Assembly (NCBI GenBank): GCA_045531685.1
Contig: JAZSEL010000128.1
Span: 1-9,889 of the forward strand
Direction of reading: 5' to 3'
DNA from: RGIG8767 sp045531685
GTDB taxonomy: Bacteria; Bacillota; Clostridia; Lachnospirales; Lachnospiraceae
DNA: 9,889 nucleotides
The position numbers were made by a program, and so were the translations under genes. Of this stretch, positions 1 to 7,306 are shown piece after piece. The notes beneath the pieces are model-generated. The model searched no databases. It was not told where the DNA came from and worked only from the letters and a program-made list of their open reading frames with translations. Each line of letters starts with the position of its first letter. The first letter of the stretch is position 1.

Positions 1-1
1 A

Positions 2-20
2 TATAGGTAATTGTTAAATG
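2..20 (+). repeat. Left terminal inverted repeat of the IS
   Basis: TATAGGTAATTGTTAAATG reads inward here. The reverse complement of 1717-1735 is TATAGGCATTTGTTAAATG, with only two mismatches. It lies about 150 bases beyond the transposase stop codon, as expected for the 3' end of the element. Confidence 0.75.
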
Positions 21-169
21 ATTTCCTCCTATGATGTGGATAACTTTCTGCTATATAAGGAGAGAAAAAACGGTCACTATTCAGGACGGTTTCTGAATTG
101 ACATAAATCATCAGATTTTGGGCGTACCTTAACAAGCCCATAAATGAACTATGACAACTGAATACTTTT

Positions 170-1600
170 TCAGGCAATTAAAGGTTTCAGGCTCCGGATG
201 TATTGAGGGCAATTCATGCTGTGGGCAACAATAACGGTAAGCTGGCTTGCAATCCCGGCAAGAAAAACATCCGCTTTTGTGGTGGTATGGTTGCGGGATT
301 TTCTTCCGGCAACGCACATGTTGATCTTTAAGTGGTCAATGGAACGCTCCACAATGGTTCTGATCTTGTACAGGGAATTCCATTCTTCGGAATCTCTCTG
401 AATGCCGGGGAACATACGAAGATCCAGATTTTCGTATGTATAAGTGGTACGTCCTTTGGTCGCTGTAGAACAGGGATTTTGACAATCACAGATATATTTT
501 CCATTTGCCATGTGAACCTTCGGGCAGGTCCATTTGATGCGGTCAGCACGTCCCTTTTCCCGGGTAACACCACAATACTTCATGGCAAGTGAAAGATCAT
601 TTGGACAAGTAGGATATCCGTATTCATTGTAACCGACTTTTTTAAGGGAGCTTTCGTTTCTGGGGTTATAAGGGATCAGGGCTTTGGGAAAATGAAAGTC
701 ATTCAGCAGCATACCATAGGTTTCAATGGTATCGAAGGAGGAATCGCCCAGAAAAGTGCTTGGATGGAAGTCAGGGTGCAGGGAAAAGAAATCGTAAAGC
801 ACCGGTTTTAAGGAAGTAGCATCCCCAATAGATTTATCCTCATCAGGGGAAGTGGATTTCTTTTCAATGTTCATCTCCGGGTGAGCTGCTTTAAAAACAT
901 CATCCAGAAAGGTAATGTGCCGGATAATACCCAGACCATTTGTCAGGATAGCAAATTTATCTGCATAACAGAAGTGCCCGTTGATATACTGATGTTTTGC
1001 ATCCGAACAGGCGGCAGCCTGTGAAGGCATAAGCCCATAAGCCATCTTGTAAGGGTCAACATCAGGATTATCCTTGTAATAAGCCTTGAGTTTGCGAATA
1101 AGAGCATTGAGGGTTTTAGGATTGTTTTCCGTGACATAAAGTTCTATGGCAGAAGTATCAAAGGTAAGGATCTGCGCCAGGGAGGAATCGATCTGCTGGC
1201 AGATAGGTTCGGTATAGTCAACCATCTGCTGAAACATGAGTTCAATGTAGTCTGCAAAGCGCAGTTTAAATCGTGTAAACAAAGGGGCATCGGGAACTTT
1301 GGAAAAACCACAGAAACACTTAAGCTCCTTACAAAGATTCAGTAAGAGTATAAGCAGGGAATCTGTAGGAATGGAAAAGATTTTTTGCAGGATAAGAGCA
1401 GAAAGGAACCCGGTAAGCGGATAGTCCCGTTTACGTCCAAGGCGCTGATAGAAAGCGTGATAAAAAGCAGGTGGAATGAAGAGAGAAATATCAAAATGCT
1501 GTTCCAAGAGTTGAAAGAAAGAAGGGACATCATCCAGAAACATTTCGTTACAGTCGGAAAAAGTATCTTTAAGAGAGATCTGATGATAATTGGTAGCCAA
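170..1600 (-). CDS. DDE transposase of an IS1182-like element
   Basis: Catalyses DNA cleavage and strand transfer for its own element. The 476-residue protein has an N-terminal helical DNA-binding region (about 1-135) and an RNase-H-like DDE core. Likely catalytic residues are D148 in LTFDTSAIEL, D286 in FLGDSSFD and E418 in IVERSIDHLK, a typical C-terminal signature. Between the second D and the E is a cysteine cluster (C343, C359, C371, C373, C377), which resembles the zinc-binding-like insertion known in IS1182-type transposases. The start is TTG at 1600-1598, preceded by AGGAG about ten bases upstream. The first internal ATG is at residue 20 and would lose the start of the domain. No stop or frameshift is visible and full length is retained, so the element may still be active. 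The IS1182 assignment is inferred from architecture; IS5/ISNCY relatives are the alternative. Confidence 0.9.
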   Translation of the reverse strand: MATNYHQISLKDTFSDCNEMFLDDVPSFFQLLEQHFDISLFIPPAFYHAFYQRLGRKRDYPLTGFLSALILQKIFSIPTDSLLILLLNLCKELKCFCGFSKVPDAPLFTRFKLRFADYIELMFQQMVDYTEPICQQIDSSLAQILTFDTSAIELYVTENNPKTLNALIRKLKAYYKDNPDVDPYKMAYGLMPSQAAACSDAKHQYINGHFCYADKFAILTNGLGIIRHITFLDDVFKAAHPEMNIEKKSTSPDEDKSIGDATSLKPVLYDFFSLHPDFHPSTFLGDSSFDTIETYGMLLNDFHFPKALIPYNPRNESSLKKVGYNEYGYPTCPNDLSLAMKYCGVTREKGRADRIKWTCPKVHMANGKYICDCQNPCSTATKGRTTYTYENLDLRMFPGIQRDSEEWNSLYKIRTIVERSIDHLKINMCVAGRKSRNHTTTKADVFLAGIASQLTVIVAHSMNCPQYIRSLKPLIA

Positions 1601-1672
1601 AAATTTTCTTCTCCTCTTATGTGTGGGATATTTGGTGGTACTTATATTTTACCATAAGCGGAGAGAAAATTT

Positions 1673-1755
1673 ATATATAAACAAGGAGAAAACCCAGTAA
1701 AATCAAGGGGTTTCGGCATTTAACAAATGCCTATAAAATATATATACAAGGAGAA
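1673..1755 (+). repeat. Pair of 18-base direct repeats flanking the right IS end
   Basis: ATATATAAACAAGGAGAA at 1673-1690 and ATATATATACAAGGAGAA at 1738-1755 differ at one base and lie 65 bases apart. One copy is inside the IS margin and the other just outside the right inverted repeat. The outer copy carries the AAGGAG that serves as ribosome binding site for the small reading frame at 1762. The inner copy has no start codon after it. The pair may be a local duplication or simple AT-rich coincidence around a Shine-Dalgarno sequence. Confidence 0.55.
1717..1735 (-). repeat. Right terminal inverted repeat of the IS
   Basis: It pairs with 2-20 in inverted orientation, 17 of 19 positions identical. 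The inner part is itself a short hairpin: GGCATTT at 1715-1721 pairs with AAATGCC at 1725-1731 around an AAC loop. It lies about 115 bases upstream of the transposase start. Confidence 0.7.
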
Positions 1756-1761
1756 TCGGCT

Positions 1762-1872
1762 ATGGAAAAGAAAAGTTTTGTGTTCTGTGGCGTGAATCAG
1801 ACCAAAATTGATGAAATGGTGAGATTTAGGGAAATCAGCTATGAAAGGAGGAGTGGGTCAAATGCATTTTAA
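1762..1872 (+). CDS. Short 36-aa reading frame, possible leader peptide or gene remnant
   Basis: The ATG is preceded by AAGGAG at 1748-1753 with an eight-base spacer, a textbook initiation site. The frame runs 36 codons (begins MEKKSFVFCGVNQTKIDEM, ends GSNAF) to TAA at 1870-1872. It is read in a different frame from the next gene, and its last codons cover that gene's Shine-Dalgarno and start at 1862, so the two would be translationally coupled. I do not recognise the peptide. It may be a genuine coupling peptide or the 5' stub of a gene lost when the region was rearranged; the adjacent IS makes the second plausible. No membrane segment or signal peptide is visible. Confidence 0.4.
   Translation: MEKKSFVFCGVNQTKIDEMVRFREISYERRSGSNAF
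1843..1850 (+). promoter_or_regulatory. Ribosome binding site that fixes the start at 1862
   Basis: AAAGGAGG sits ten or eleven bases before ATG 1862. The in-frame upstream ATG at 1841 overlaps this sequence and has no ribosome binding site of its own, so the shorter start is preferred. Confidence 0.75.
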
Positions 1873-3193
1873 ACCGACTGATGAGATTTTATCCAATCCT
1901 TTTATAGGATTTGTAAGCTTCAATCATTTTCGTGGGGATCCTCTGTTTTCTGAAACCGGTACTACGGATGGCTGGAAAAAGGAGCGGTATCCGATTTATG
2001 ATTTCGTGGAAGAAAAGGGGAATCTGACAGGATGGCATCCTGATACAGAGTTGGCATATATCCGTATTATCTGGAAAGATTTTGAACCGGAGGAAGGATG
2101 TTTTTGCTATGAGTTGATTGATGATATTTTGAAAAAAGCACGAGAACATCAACAGCATGTTATTCTTCGCTTGATGCCTCATACGACAAAATCCTTTGAG
2201 GATGTGCCTGACTGGCTTCGGGCTCAGATTCCATGTCCGGAGCGTCCCGAGCAAGGGCGGGTAAAGGATTCTCCTGCCGATCCTTTATTTTACGAAAAAT
2301 TTACAGAAGCAATCCGTAGATTGGCACTTCGGTATGATTCCGATCCTGTACTCTATGCAATGGATATTTCTCTTAGCGGCGCATGGGGCGAAGGTCATAA
2401 CTATCATTTGATTCCACAGGATAGCGCAGAACAGTTAATGAAAACTTATGCGGAAAATTTTCCTAATACGCATCTGTTTGGTCAGATATGTGCACCGGAA
2501 TTGACAGAAATTGTTAGACGCAATAATCATCTGGTTGGGTGGCGAGCAGACGGATTTGGAGAACCTGAACATATGGAGGAGTATTTGCCCAAGCGTATTA
2601 ATCCTCTAATGACGGACTATTGGAAGCAGGCTCCGATATCCTGTGAAGCATTTTGGTATATGAATGAATGGGAACGCCAGGGATGGGATATTGATGCCCT
2701 CGTGGATCAGGCGATCCGTTGGCATATCAGTTCGTTTAATAATAAACATAGTGCCATTCCTTACAAATGGTATCCGGCAGTCAAAAAACTTTTGATTTCT
2801 ATGGGATATCGCTTTGCAATTCGTATTTTCGAATGTCCACCGGAGGCAAATTCGGGAGAAAGTATTCCAATATACATGTGGGTAGAAAATAGGGGGAATG
2901 CCCCTATTTACAGGAGAATTCCCTTTAAACTGCGGCTTTGGAGCGATAACTTTGTAGCAGAGTGTTCCACAGATATTGATATTACGCGTTGGATGCCTGG
3001 GGATAGTGTTGAGCAATTTGAAATACAACTTCCTACCGACATTCCTTGCAACACTTATCAAGTGGAAATCTGCATCGGAGATACTTATCCGGAAGCTCCG
3101 TTAGTAAAACTTGCCATGAATGCTCCTTCGCATGATGAATGGTATGTGATGGCTCAAATAGAAGTCAAATGTATGGGGCAGAATATTCTTTAA
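1862..3193 (+). CDS. Glycoside-hydrolase-like protein with DUF4832-type C-terminus
   Basis: A probable cytoplasmic glycosidase of 443 residues; no signal peptide or membrane segment is visible. Residues about 8-315 look like a TIM barrel of the GH42/clan A kind: an ELAYIRIIWKDFEPEEG strand-loop (63-79), an RLMPHT strand (103-108) and a tryptophan-rich end. Candidate catalytic acids are E177 in GAWGEGH (acid/base position) and E262 in SCEAFWY (nucleophile position). Residues about 316-437 form a beta-sandwich with PPEANSGESIPIYMWVENRG, typical of the C-terminal DUF4832 domain. The family has little biochemistry, so the substrate is unknown. The start is ATG 1862, chosen from the Shine-Dalgarno at 1843-1850. 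The gene is followed at once by a decayed IS21 fragment in opposite orientation, and no convincing terminator lies between them. Confidence 0.75.
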   Translation: MHFKPTDEILSNPFIGFVSFNHFRGDPLFSETGTTDGWKKERYPIYDFVEEKGNLTGWHPDTELAYIRIIWKDFEPEEGCFCYELIDDILKKAREHQQHVILRLMPHTTKSFEDVPDWLRAQIPCPERPEQGRVKDSPADPLFYEKFTEAIRRLALRYDSDPVLYAMDISLSGAWGEGHNYHLIPQDSAEQLMKTYAENFPNTHLFGQICAPELTEIVRRNNHLVGWRADGFGEPEHMEEYLPKRINPLMTDYWKQAPISCEAFWYMNEWERQGWDIDALVDQAIRWHISSFNNKHSAIPYKWYPAVKKLLISMGYRFAIRIFECPPEANSGESIPIYMWVENRGNAPIYRRIPFKLRLWSDNFVAECSTDIDITRWMPGDSVEQFEIQLPTDIPCNTYQVEICIGDTYPEAPLVKLAMNAPSHDEWYVMAQIEVKCMGQNIL

Positions 3194-3441
3194 CACAGCT
3201 TTTTCTTTATAAAAGAATGTGTTATGTTGTTATGTCTGACTTTGTGAGTTGAATGCTGCCATTGCGGAAAACCGTATGTGTCGATCTTGTCAATGATGAT
3301 CTCTTTAAATTCATCCAGCTTGGATGGATATCGCTGTGAGCTTTCTTTTGGGATAAGTTCTCCAGGCTGAATCTTTAAATAACGATCAATGGTTCTTGGA
3401 ACACAGTCAAAGCGCCGGGCTAATTCATCTTTGTTAAACAT
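3190..3441 (-). pseudogene. istA: Truncated, frameshifted IS21-family transposase IstA fragment
   Basis: The first 60 or so codons carry the N-terminal helix-turn-helix of IS21-family IstA: MFNKDELARRFDCVPRTIDR, then YLKIQPGELIPKES and DEFKEIIIDKIDTYG. The start at 3441 has AGGAGG about nine bases upstream; a longer in-frame start at 3498 lacks a good site. After DTYG the frame breaks. Inserting one base near 3267-3273 would restore SAMAAF, matching the family's SAMAVY-type continuation, but that frame then meets a stop within about ten codons. The whole catalytic domain and the partner ATPase IstB are absent. This is a dead 5' remnant. It overlaps the glycosidase-like stop codon by four bases, so the element's 3' part was lost exactly at that gene's end. 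Confidence 0.8.
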
Positions 3442-3498
3442 TGTTGTATCCTCCTGCTCAAAAAAGAATGCTATGACATCCTTAATGTCATTCCTCAT

Positions 3499-4089
3499 AT
3501 TGGGTAGCTTCGTAAAAAGATGACATTATTATAAAAGAAAAATGCTACTACATAAATGCTATAATTTCTACATTTTCATAGTAACATTTACATATGTTTT
3601 AACTGCGCGTATGAGTGAAAGTTATATTGATTATATTATCCGAAAAAATCTCAAAGACTTTGCTCAAGTAGGATTTATAGGGACAGACCTTTATTATAGT
3701 CCAGAATAGAATGTCATACTATGAATTGGCAGCAGGTTAGTATTCATAAGATAGGATTTTTAAAAAAACATAAAGATTAAATTGACAGCGTTAAAAGCAA
3801 AAGCCTGCCAAACGAACTGTTTATTTAATGACAAATCAAGATATCAGTAACAGTTTTACATATTTAATTTCATAGACGGTTGTATTTATAAGTGCATTAA
3901 GCAGATGACATTATGTCATCTGCTTTTGTGATGTTCAAAAAAGGAAAATGACAAATGTAACATTAATACAATCGTTCTTTTTCTTTTTAATTTAATATCA
4001 TAAACTTAACGACATTGACTTGACAAGGTGCATATCAAGAATGGACGTGAATTCTTTTTCCAAAACACTAACGAAATAACATTGGTTTT
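3499..4089. other. AT-rich intergenic gap with no convincing gene
   Basis: About 590 bases, very AT-rich and rich in stops in all frames. A 32-codon frame at 3611-3709 has no ribosome binding site and no recognisable product. The only clear element is the hairpin at 3899-3925. The stretch may hold residue of the lost IS21 element or of a deleted gene, but nothing in it can be assigned. Confidence 0.6.
3899..3925. terminator. Strong 12-bp hairpin with T-run, likely terminator
   Basis: AAGCAGATGACA pairs perfectly with TGTCATCTGCTT around a TTA loop, with TTTT on the plus side and AA on the other. This is a good Rho-independent terminator for plus-strand transcripts and a possible one for minus-strand transcripts leaving the AraC gene, which ends at 4090. 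No intact plus-strand gene immediately precedes it, so the AraC transcript, or a gene now lost, is the likely client. Confidence 0.7.
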
Positions 4090-4944
4090 TCAGTGCCCTC
4101 TTTTAAAGCTGGAGGGAGAGTGCCCAATAATGTTTTTAAAGCATTTTGAAAAATGTTTAATATCCGGCATCCCTACTTTTTCTGCCACTTCGCTGATGGA
4201 TAGTGTGCTAGATTGTAAGAGCGTGACTGCCATATGCATCTTAAAATTTAATACATACCGATGTAAGGTCAGGCCAGTAGACTTCAGAATCAAGGTGCTG
4301 ATATAGTTTTCGTGATAATTAAACTGTTCTGCAAGTTCTCGGTTGGTAAGAGGCTGATGATAGTGACTGTGGATATACTGCAGTATGTCATCGACCTTTT
4401 TACTGTTGACACCTTGATTTTGGGTGGTATTCAGACGGGTGACCTGGATCAGAATGTCCTTAAGTAAAGTGCTACAGCGCACATCATAATACAAATGGTG
4501 GTTAACATATTCCTGAGCGATTTCAATGAATTTTTCTTCGAAAGAAAATTCATTTTCCAGATGAAAACAACTAGAAAAAAGTATGGACTCTGGAGTGGAA
4601 GATGCAAATATTTGTTTTTCGAGAATGTCTTGCGATTGAAAACTACTTTGAAAAACTGGTGGTATGGGTGTTTTTATGTGGGAATGATCCTGATAAAAAT
4701 CAAAGTTGCAACCGGAAAAGACCGGTATTTCTGCGTTAAAAATGTAACGATAGGGAGTGCCGGCTGGAATATACATGATTGTCCCGGAGGTAAACGGATA
4801 TAATCTGCCGGCGACTGCTACGTGACCGTTGCCGCTGTGACAATAGAATATTCTGTGGTCTACGCCCTGCAGCAACCCTTGTAATATGGTTTTTTCATTA
4901 GTTCTGGCAAATCTCACATAGGGATTCCACATTTGCATGTTCAT
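4090..4944 (-). CDS. AraC-family transcriptional regulator
   Basis: A DNA-binding regulator of 284 residues. The N-terminal part (about 20-110) looks like a cupin-type sugar-sensing domain, with HVAVAGRLYPFTSGTIMYIP followed by AGTPYRYIF. The C-terminal part (about 183-282) is a typical AraC double helix-turn-helix: LTNRELAEQFNYHENYIS (199-216) and ISEVAEKVGMPDIKHFSKCF (250-269), ending HSPSSFK. ATG 4944 is chosen because AGAGG lies five bases upstream; the next methionine, two codons on, is less well placed. It is transcribed divergently from the isomerase gene across a 109-base spacer, the usual arrangement for a local activator. It probably responds to a sugar or sugar derivative handled by this cluster; the ligand is unknown. 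Confidence 0.92.
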   Translation of the reverse strand: MNMQMWNPYVRFARTNEKTILQGLLQGVDHRIFYCHSGNGHVAVAGRLYPFTSGTIMYIPAGTPYRYIFNAEIPVFSGCNFDFYQDHSHIKTPIPPVFQSSFQSQDILEKQIFASSTPESILFSSCFHLENEFSFEEKFIEIAQEYVNHHLYYDVRCSTLLKDILIQVTRLNTTQNQGVNSKKVDDILQYIHSHYHQPLTNRELAEQFNYHENYISTLILKSTGLTLHRYVLNFKMHMAVTLLQSSTLSISEVAEKVGMPDIKHFSKCFKNIIGHSPSSFKRGH

Positions 4945-5053
4945 AATAGCCTCTGAAATATTTGTTTTATACGAAATAATCTTTGAATTATAGGTTGATT
5001 ATAACACAAAAAGAATTAATAATAAAGAAAAAAATAAAAAAGGAGTAAATAAA
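4945..5053. promoter_or_regulatory. Divergent promoter/operator region between regulator and isomerase
   Basis: A 109-base, AT-rich spacer. On the plus strand TTATAA at 4999-5004 is a possible -10 box without a good -35, as expected for an activator-dependent promoter. On the minus strand TATAAA (complement of 4966-4971) is a candidate -10 box for the regulator gene. No clean operator repeat is evident. The isomerase ribosome binding site AAGGAG ends eight bases before ATG 5054. Confidence 0.45.
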
Positions 5054-6499
5054 ATGATTGAACGTAAAAAGAAAAGAACTGCCAGAATCGGTATTTTTGC
5101 TGTAGCCCATCCTGTATACTGGGAGCAATTTGCAGGACTTGAGGAAAATATTATGGGATATCACAGAGATTTATGTGATATGGTAGAAAAGCAGGATGTG
5201 GAAGTAGTGGATTTCGGCATGGTAGATAGCAGCGAGAAGGCATATGATGCAGTAGATCGCATTTTGGCTGCAAAAGTAGATGTACTGTTCTGTAACATGG
5301 TTACCTACGCTACATCTTCTGTATTTGCACCTATCATCAAAGAAGTGAACAAGCCTATGGTGCTGGTAGCACTACAGCCGAGAATGGGGCTGGATTATAC
5401 CCAGGCCAATACTTTCATGCAGTTGGAGAATGATAATATCTGTTCCGTGCCGGAATTTACAGGGGTAGCAATCCGTATGGGCAAGAAGGTGGATGATGTG
5501 ATCATCGGGCATCTGTATGGAGATGAGGAAGCTATGTCGGAAGTGACAAAGTGGTGTGATATTGCAAAGGTACTTCATGATCTGCATGGTGCCCGCATGG
5601 GATTGATGGGGCATGTGTTGGAAGCGATGTATGACATGCATGCGGATCCGACTGCGATTTCCTGTGCATTCGGTGTGCATGTGCCTTTACTTGAGATCGA
5701 AGATGTAGTTAGACTATACAATACTGTTACTGAAGAAGAAATATCAGCAAAAGAGAAGCTGATTTTAGAAGAGTTTGATACACCGGTGCCAATCTCTGAT
5801 CCTGTTACTATGAAACTGACAGATGCGGACTTGCGACAGGCTGCACATACCGCAGTGGCTTTGGACAAGCTGATAGAAAAATACAATCTGACCGGTTTGG
5901 CATATTATTATGAAGGCAGTCCGGACAGTGTCCAGCGTGAGATTGCAACATCCTTTATCGTAGGGAACTCCATTTTAAATGCGCAGGGTGTACCTATGTG
6001 TGGTGAATTCGATATCAAGACCTGCATCGCTATGTTGATCATGGATCGTCTGAATATCGGCGGAAGCTTTGCAGAGTTACATCCTTTTGACTTTAGTGAA
6101 GACTTTATCCTGGTGGGACATGATGGACCGCATCATATTAAGATTGCAAATGGTAAGCCAGTGCTTAGAAGTCTTACAAAATATCATGGTAAGCCTGGGC
6201 AGGGTGCATCTGTGGAATTTAAAATCAAAGAAGGTCCTATTACCATGCTTGGCATCACCCAGAATGCAGCAGGCGGTTTCAAATTTGTTATTGGTGAAGG
6301 CTACTCCAAGGAAGGCCCGATTCCGCCAACAGGCAACACCAATACTCGTGGTTTCTTTGAACCGACTACGAAAGAGTTCATTAAAAAGTGGGTAATGGAA
6401 GGCCCTACACATCATTATGCGTTGGGTATCGGTCATCATGCAGATACTATTAAGAAAATTGGCGATATCTTAGGAATCGAATCTGTAATTGTACGATAA
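5054..6499 (+). CDS. L-arabinose/L-fucose isomerase-superfamily sugar isomerase
   Basis: Probable cytoplasmic metal-dependent aldose-ketose isomerase of 481 residues, about the length of AraA. The N-terminal Rossmann-like region begins RIGIFAVAHPVYWEQFAG and includes VDVLFCNMVTYATSS (76-90). The C-terminal half keeps the four metal/catalytic positions known in E. coli AraA (E306, E333, H350, H450): E318 in CGEFDIKT, E341 in FAELHPF, H356 in VGHDGPHH and H453 in THHYALG, with similar spacing. The loops around them differ strongly from true AraA, so this is a paralogous clade with unassigned substrate rather than araA; no kinase or epimerase of an arabinose pathway is nearby. AAGGAG precedes the start by eight bases. 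It is the first gene after the divergent AraC promoter and was probably once followed directly by the hydrolase at 7476, now separated by an IS110 relic. Confidence 0.85.
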   Translation: MIERKKKRTARIGIFAVAHPVYWEQFAGLEENIMGYHRDLCDMVEKQDVEVVDFGMVDSSEKAYDAVDRILAAKVDVLFCNMVTYATSSVFAPIIKEVNKPMVLVALQPRMGLDYTQANTFMQLENDNICSVPEFTGVAIRMGKKVDDVIIGHLYGDEEAMSEVTKWCDIAKVLHDLHGARMGLMGHVLEAMYDMHADPTAISCAFGVHVPLLEIEDVVRLYNTVTEEEISAKEKLILEEFDTPVPISDPVTMKLTDADLRQAAHTAVALDKLIEKYNLTGLAYYYEGSPDSVQREIATSFIVGNSILNAQGVPMCGEFDIKTCIAMLIMDRLNIGGSFAELHPFDFSEDFILVGHDGPHHIKIANGKPVLRSLTKYHGKPGQGASVEFKIKEGPITMLGITQNAAGGFKFVIGEGYSKEGPIPPTGNTNTRGFFEPTTKEFIKKWVMEGPTHHYALGIGHHADTIKKIGDILGIESVIVR

Positions 6500-6581
6500 T
6501 CAATTTGGTGATATGTCAAGAGCAAATTAAAAAAAGAATCATGTAGAAACCGCAAAACAGGGTACAACAAATAAACCTGCG

Positions 6582-6608
6582 ACAGAACCTCAAGAAAAGG
6601 GGTTCTGT
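6582..6608. repeat. 10-bp stem-loop near the 3' end of the IS110 relic
   Basis: ACAGAACCTC pairs with GGGGTTCTGT (one G-T pair) around AAGAAAA. It lies seven bases beyond the transposase-remnant stop on the minus strand and about 80 bases after the isomerase stop on the plus strand. No T-run follows on either side, so a terminator role is weak. It may mark the element's end or its palindromic target. Confidence 0.5.
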
Positions 6609-6614
6609 ATGCGA

Positions 6615-7130
6615 TTATCTGCTCTTTGCCGCAGAGTAGAGTTGATTATTGTCCAGCAGACCAAAAATTAGACTCATTAATTTACGGGCGGTCAACACCA
6701 AGTGCTTGTTTGTGCTGATGCTTGGAAACCTCAGTAGAGTTCTTGATGAAGTAGGCGATATCAAATTTGCCGGACTGGTTGTCCCTTCAGACAATGCCGC
6801 TGTACTTTGCATGGGCAACATTACTGTTAAAACACCGGACAGAACCTATTTCAGCCAGTATTCTGGCGGCATAATCTGCCGCGACCAGCTCTGGCAACAA
6901 AGCTGGCCAGCTCTTCCAAAGAGGTATTGGCGATATCTTCGGTGGTCTTAAACTCCGTAAGGATTGCTTTAGCGGTTGCACCGAATTTGTTGGAGAGAGG
7001 GCAATCTTCTCTGCTAAGTAGTGCAAACTCACGGAACTTTAGGAAGATGTTGTTGTGGACATAGTTTTCTCCCTTGCAATGGCTTCAGAGATATGCCTGC
7101 GTTGCCTTATAAGGCGCTGGGGTGCCAGAG
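6615..7130 (-). pseudogene. Decayed IS110-family transposase (C-terminal part)
   Basis: Pieces of an IS110-type DEDD transposase in successive minus-strand frames. From about 7115 down: RLIRQRRHISEAIAREK; a frame change; 65 codons from 7066 to 6872 including NNIFLKF, KFGATAKAILTEF and EELASFVARAGRGR; a jump into AARILAEIGSVRCF and AHAKYSGIV; a stop; NQSGKF joined to EVSKHQHKQAL; a last frame change; then LTARKLMSLIFGLLDNNQLY to the stop at 6615. Against the family, about 80 codons are missing between GRGR and AARILAEIG and about 35 after QSGKF, together with most of the N-terminal RuvC-like domain. Lengths of the gaps are estimates from memory of the family. It cannot make a working enzyme. 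It lies between the isomerase and hydrolase genes, opposite to both. Confidence 0.82.
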
Positions 7131-7140
7131 GGTGATCGAT

Positions 7141-7300
7141 CTGCTGGAAGCTGACGGGTCAGATGCAACATTTGTGTAAGCACTTGAAGAGTGGAGCCAG
7201 GGACGCAAGCTTTCAAAGCAATGAAGCCAGTAAAGTGCGACAACACGGTGATTGGCCACTTGCAAGGAGTATTAGCGGTACCTTTTGGGTAATCACTGTG
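7141..7300 (-). ncRNA. Possible IS110 bridge-RNA relic upstream of the transposase remnant
   Basis: IS110-group elements carry a bridge RNA in the non-coding end upstream of the transposase. Here that side holds no recognisable coding sequence but can fold: CACAGTGATT (minus strand, 7300-7291) pairs with AATCACCGTG (7253-7244) with one mismatch, and TACC/GGTA (7291-7279) forms a smaller internal hairpin. A promoter-like sequence lies just upstream at 7307-7334. The position and structure suit a bridge RNA, but no guide loops were matched to a target, so this is a hypothesis. Confidence 0.3.
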
Positions 7301-7306
7301 GACTCT

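Larger units (their letters stand above)
2..1735 (-). mobile_element. Complete-looking insertion sequence, IS1182/IS5-like DDE type
   Basis: A 1.73 kb element holding one transposase gene on the minus strand, bounded by inverted repeats at 2-20 and 1717-1735 that agree at 17 of 19 positions. The size, the single long transposase and the short non-coding margins fit an IS1182-like element. The left repeat lies at the window edge, so a target-site duplication cannot be tested here. The element sits immediately upstream of the glycosidase-like gene, and its transposase is transcribed away from that gene. The exact family name is an inference from the protein's architecture, not from a database match. 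Confidence 0.75.

Noticed and set aside
1841..1861. Upstream ATG 1841 as start of the glycosidase-like gene
   Set aside because: It overlaps the AAAGGAGG that serves ATG 1862 and has no ribosome binding site itself.
3185..3223. Hairpin at the end of the glycosidase-like gene as a terminator
   Set aside because: The stem is bulged and AT-rich, and no T-run follows it.
3442..3498. Longer IstA start at 3498
   Set aside because: There is no good ribosome binding site before it, whereas AGGAGG is correctly placed before ATG 3441.
3611..3709. 32-codon plus-strand frame in the AT-rich gap
   Set aside because: There is no ribosome binding site, no recognisable product, and it is short enough to occur by chance in AT-rich DNA.
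5372..6439. Several 100-120 codon minus-strand frames within the isomerase gene, and similar ones inside the AraC, hydrolase and glycosidase-like genes
   Set aside because: They are shadows of well-supported genes with no family resemblance.
6649..6951. 100-codon plus-strand open frame
   Set aside because: It is the complement of the IS110 transposase remnant, whose conserved blocks are on the minus strand, and it has no ribosome binding site or family resemblance.
7201..7300. GTGCGAC and nearby structure as the 5' end of a group II intron
   Set aside because: No domain V, no reverse transcriptase and no matching 3' end are present; an IS110 non-coding end explains the context better.
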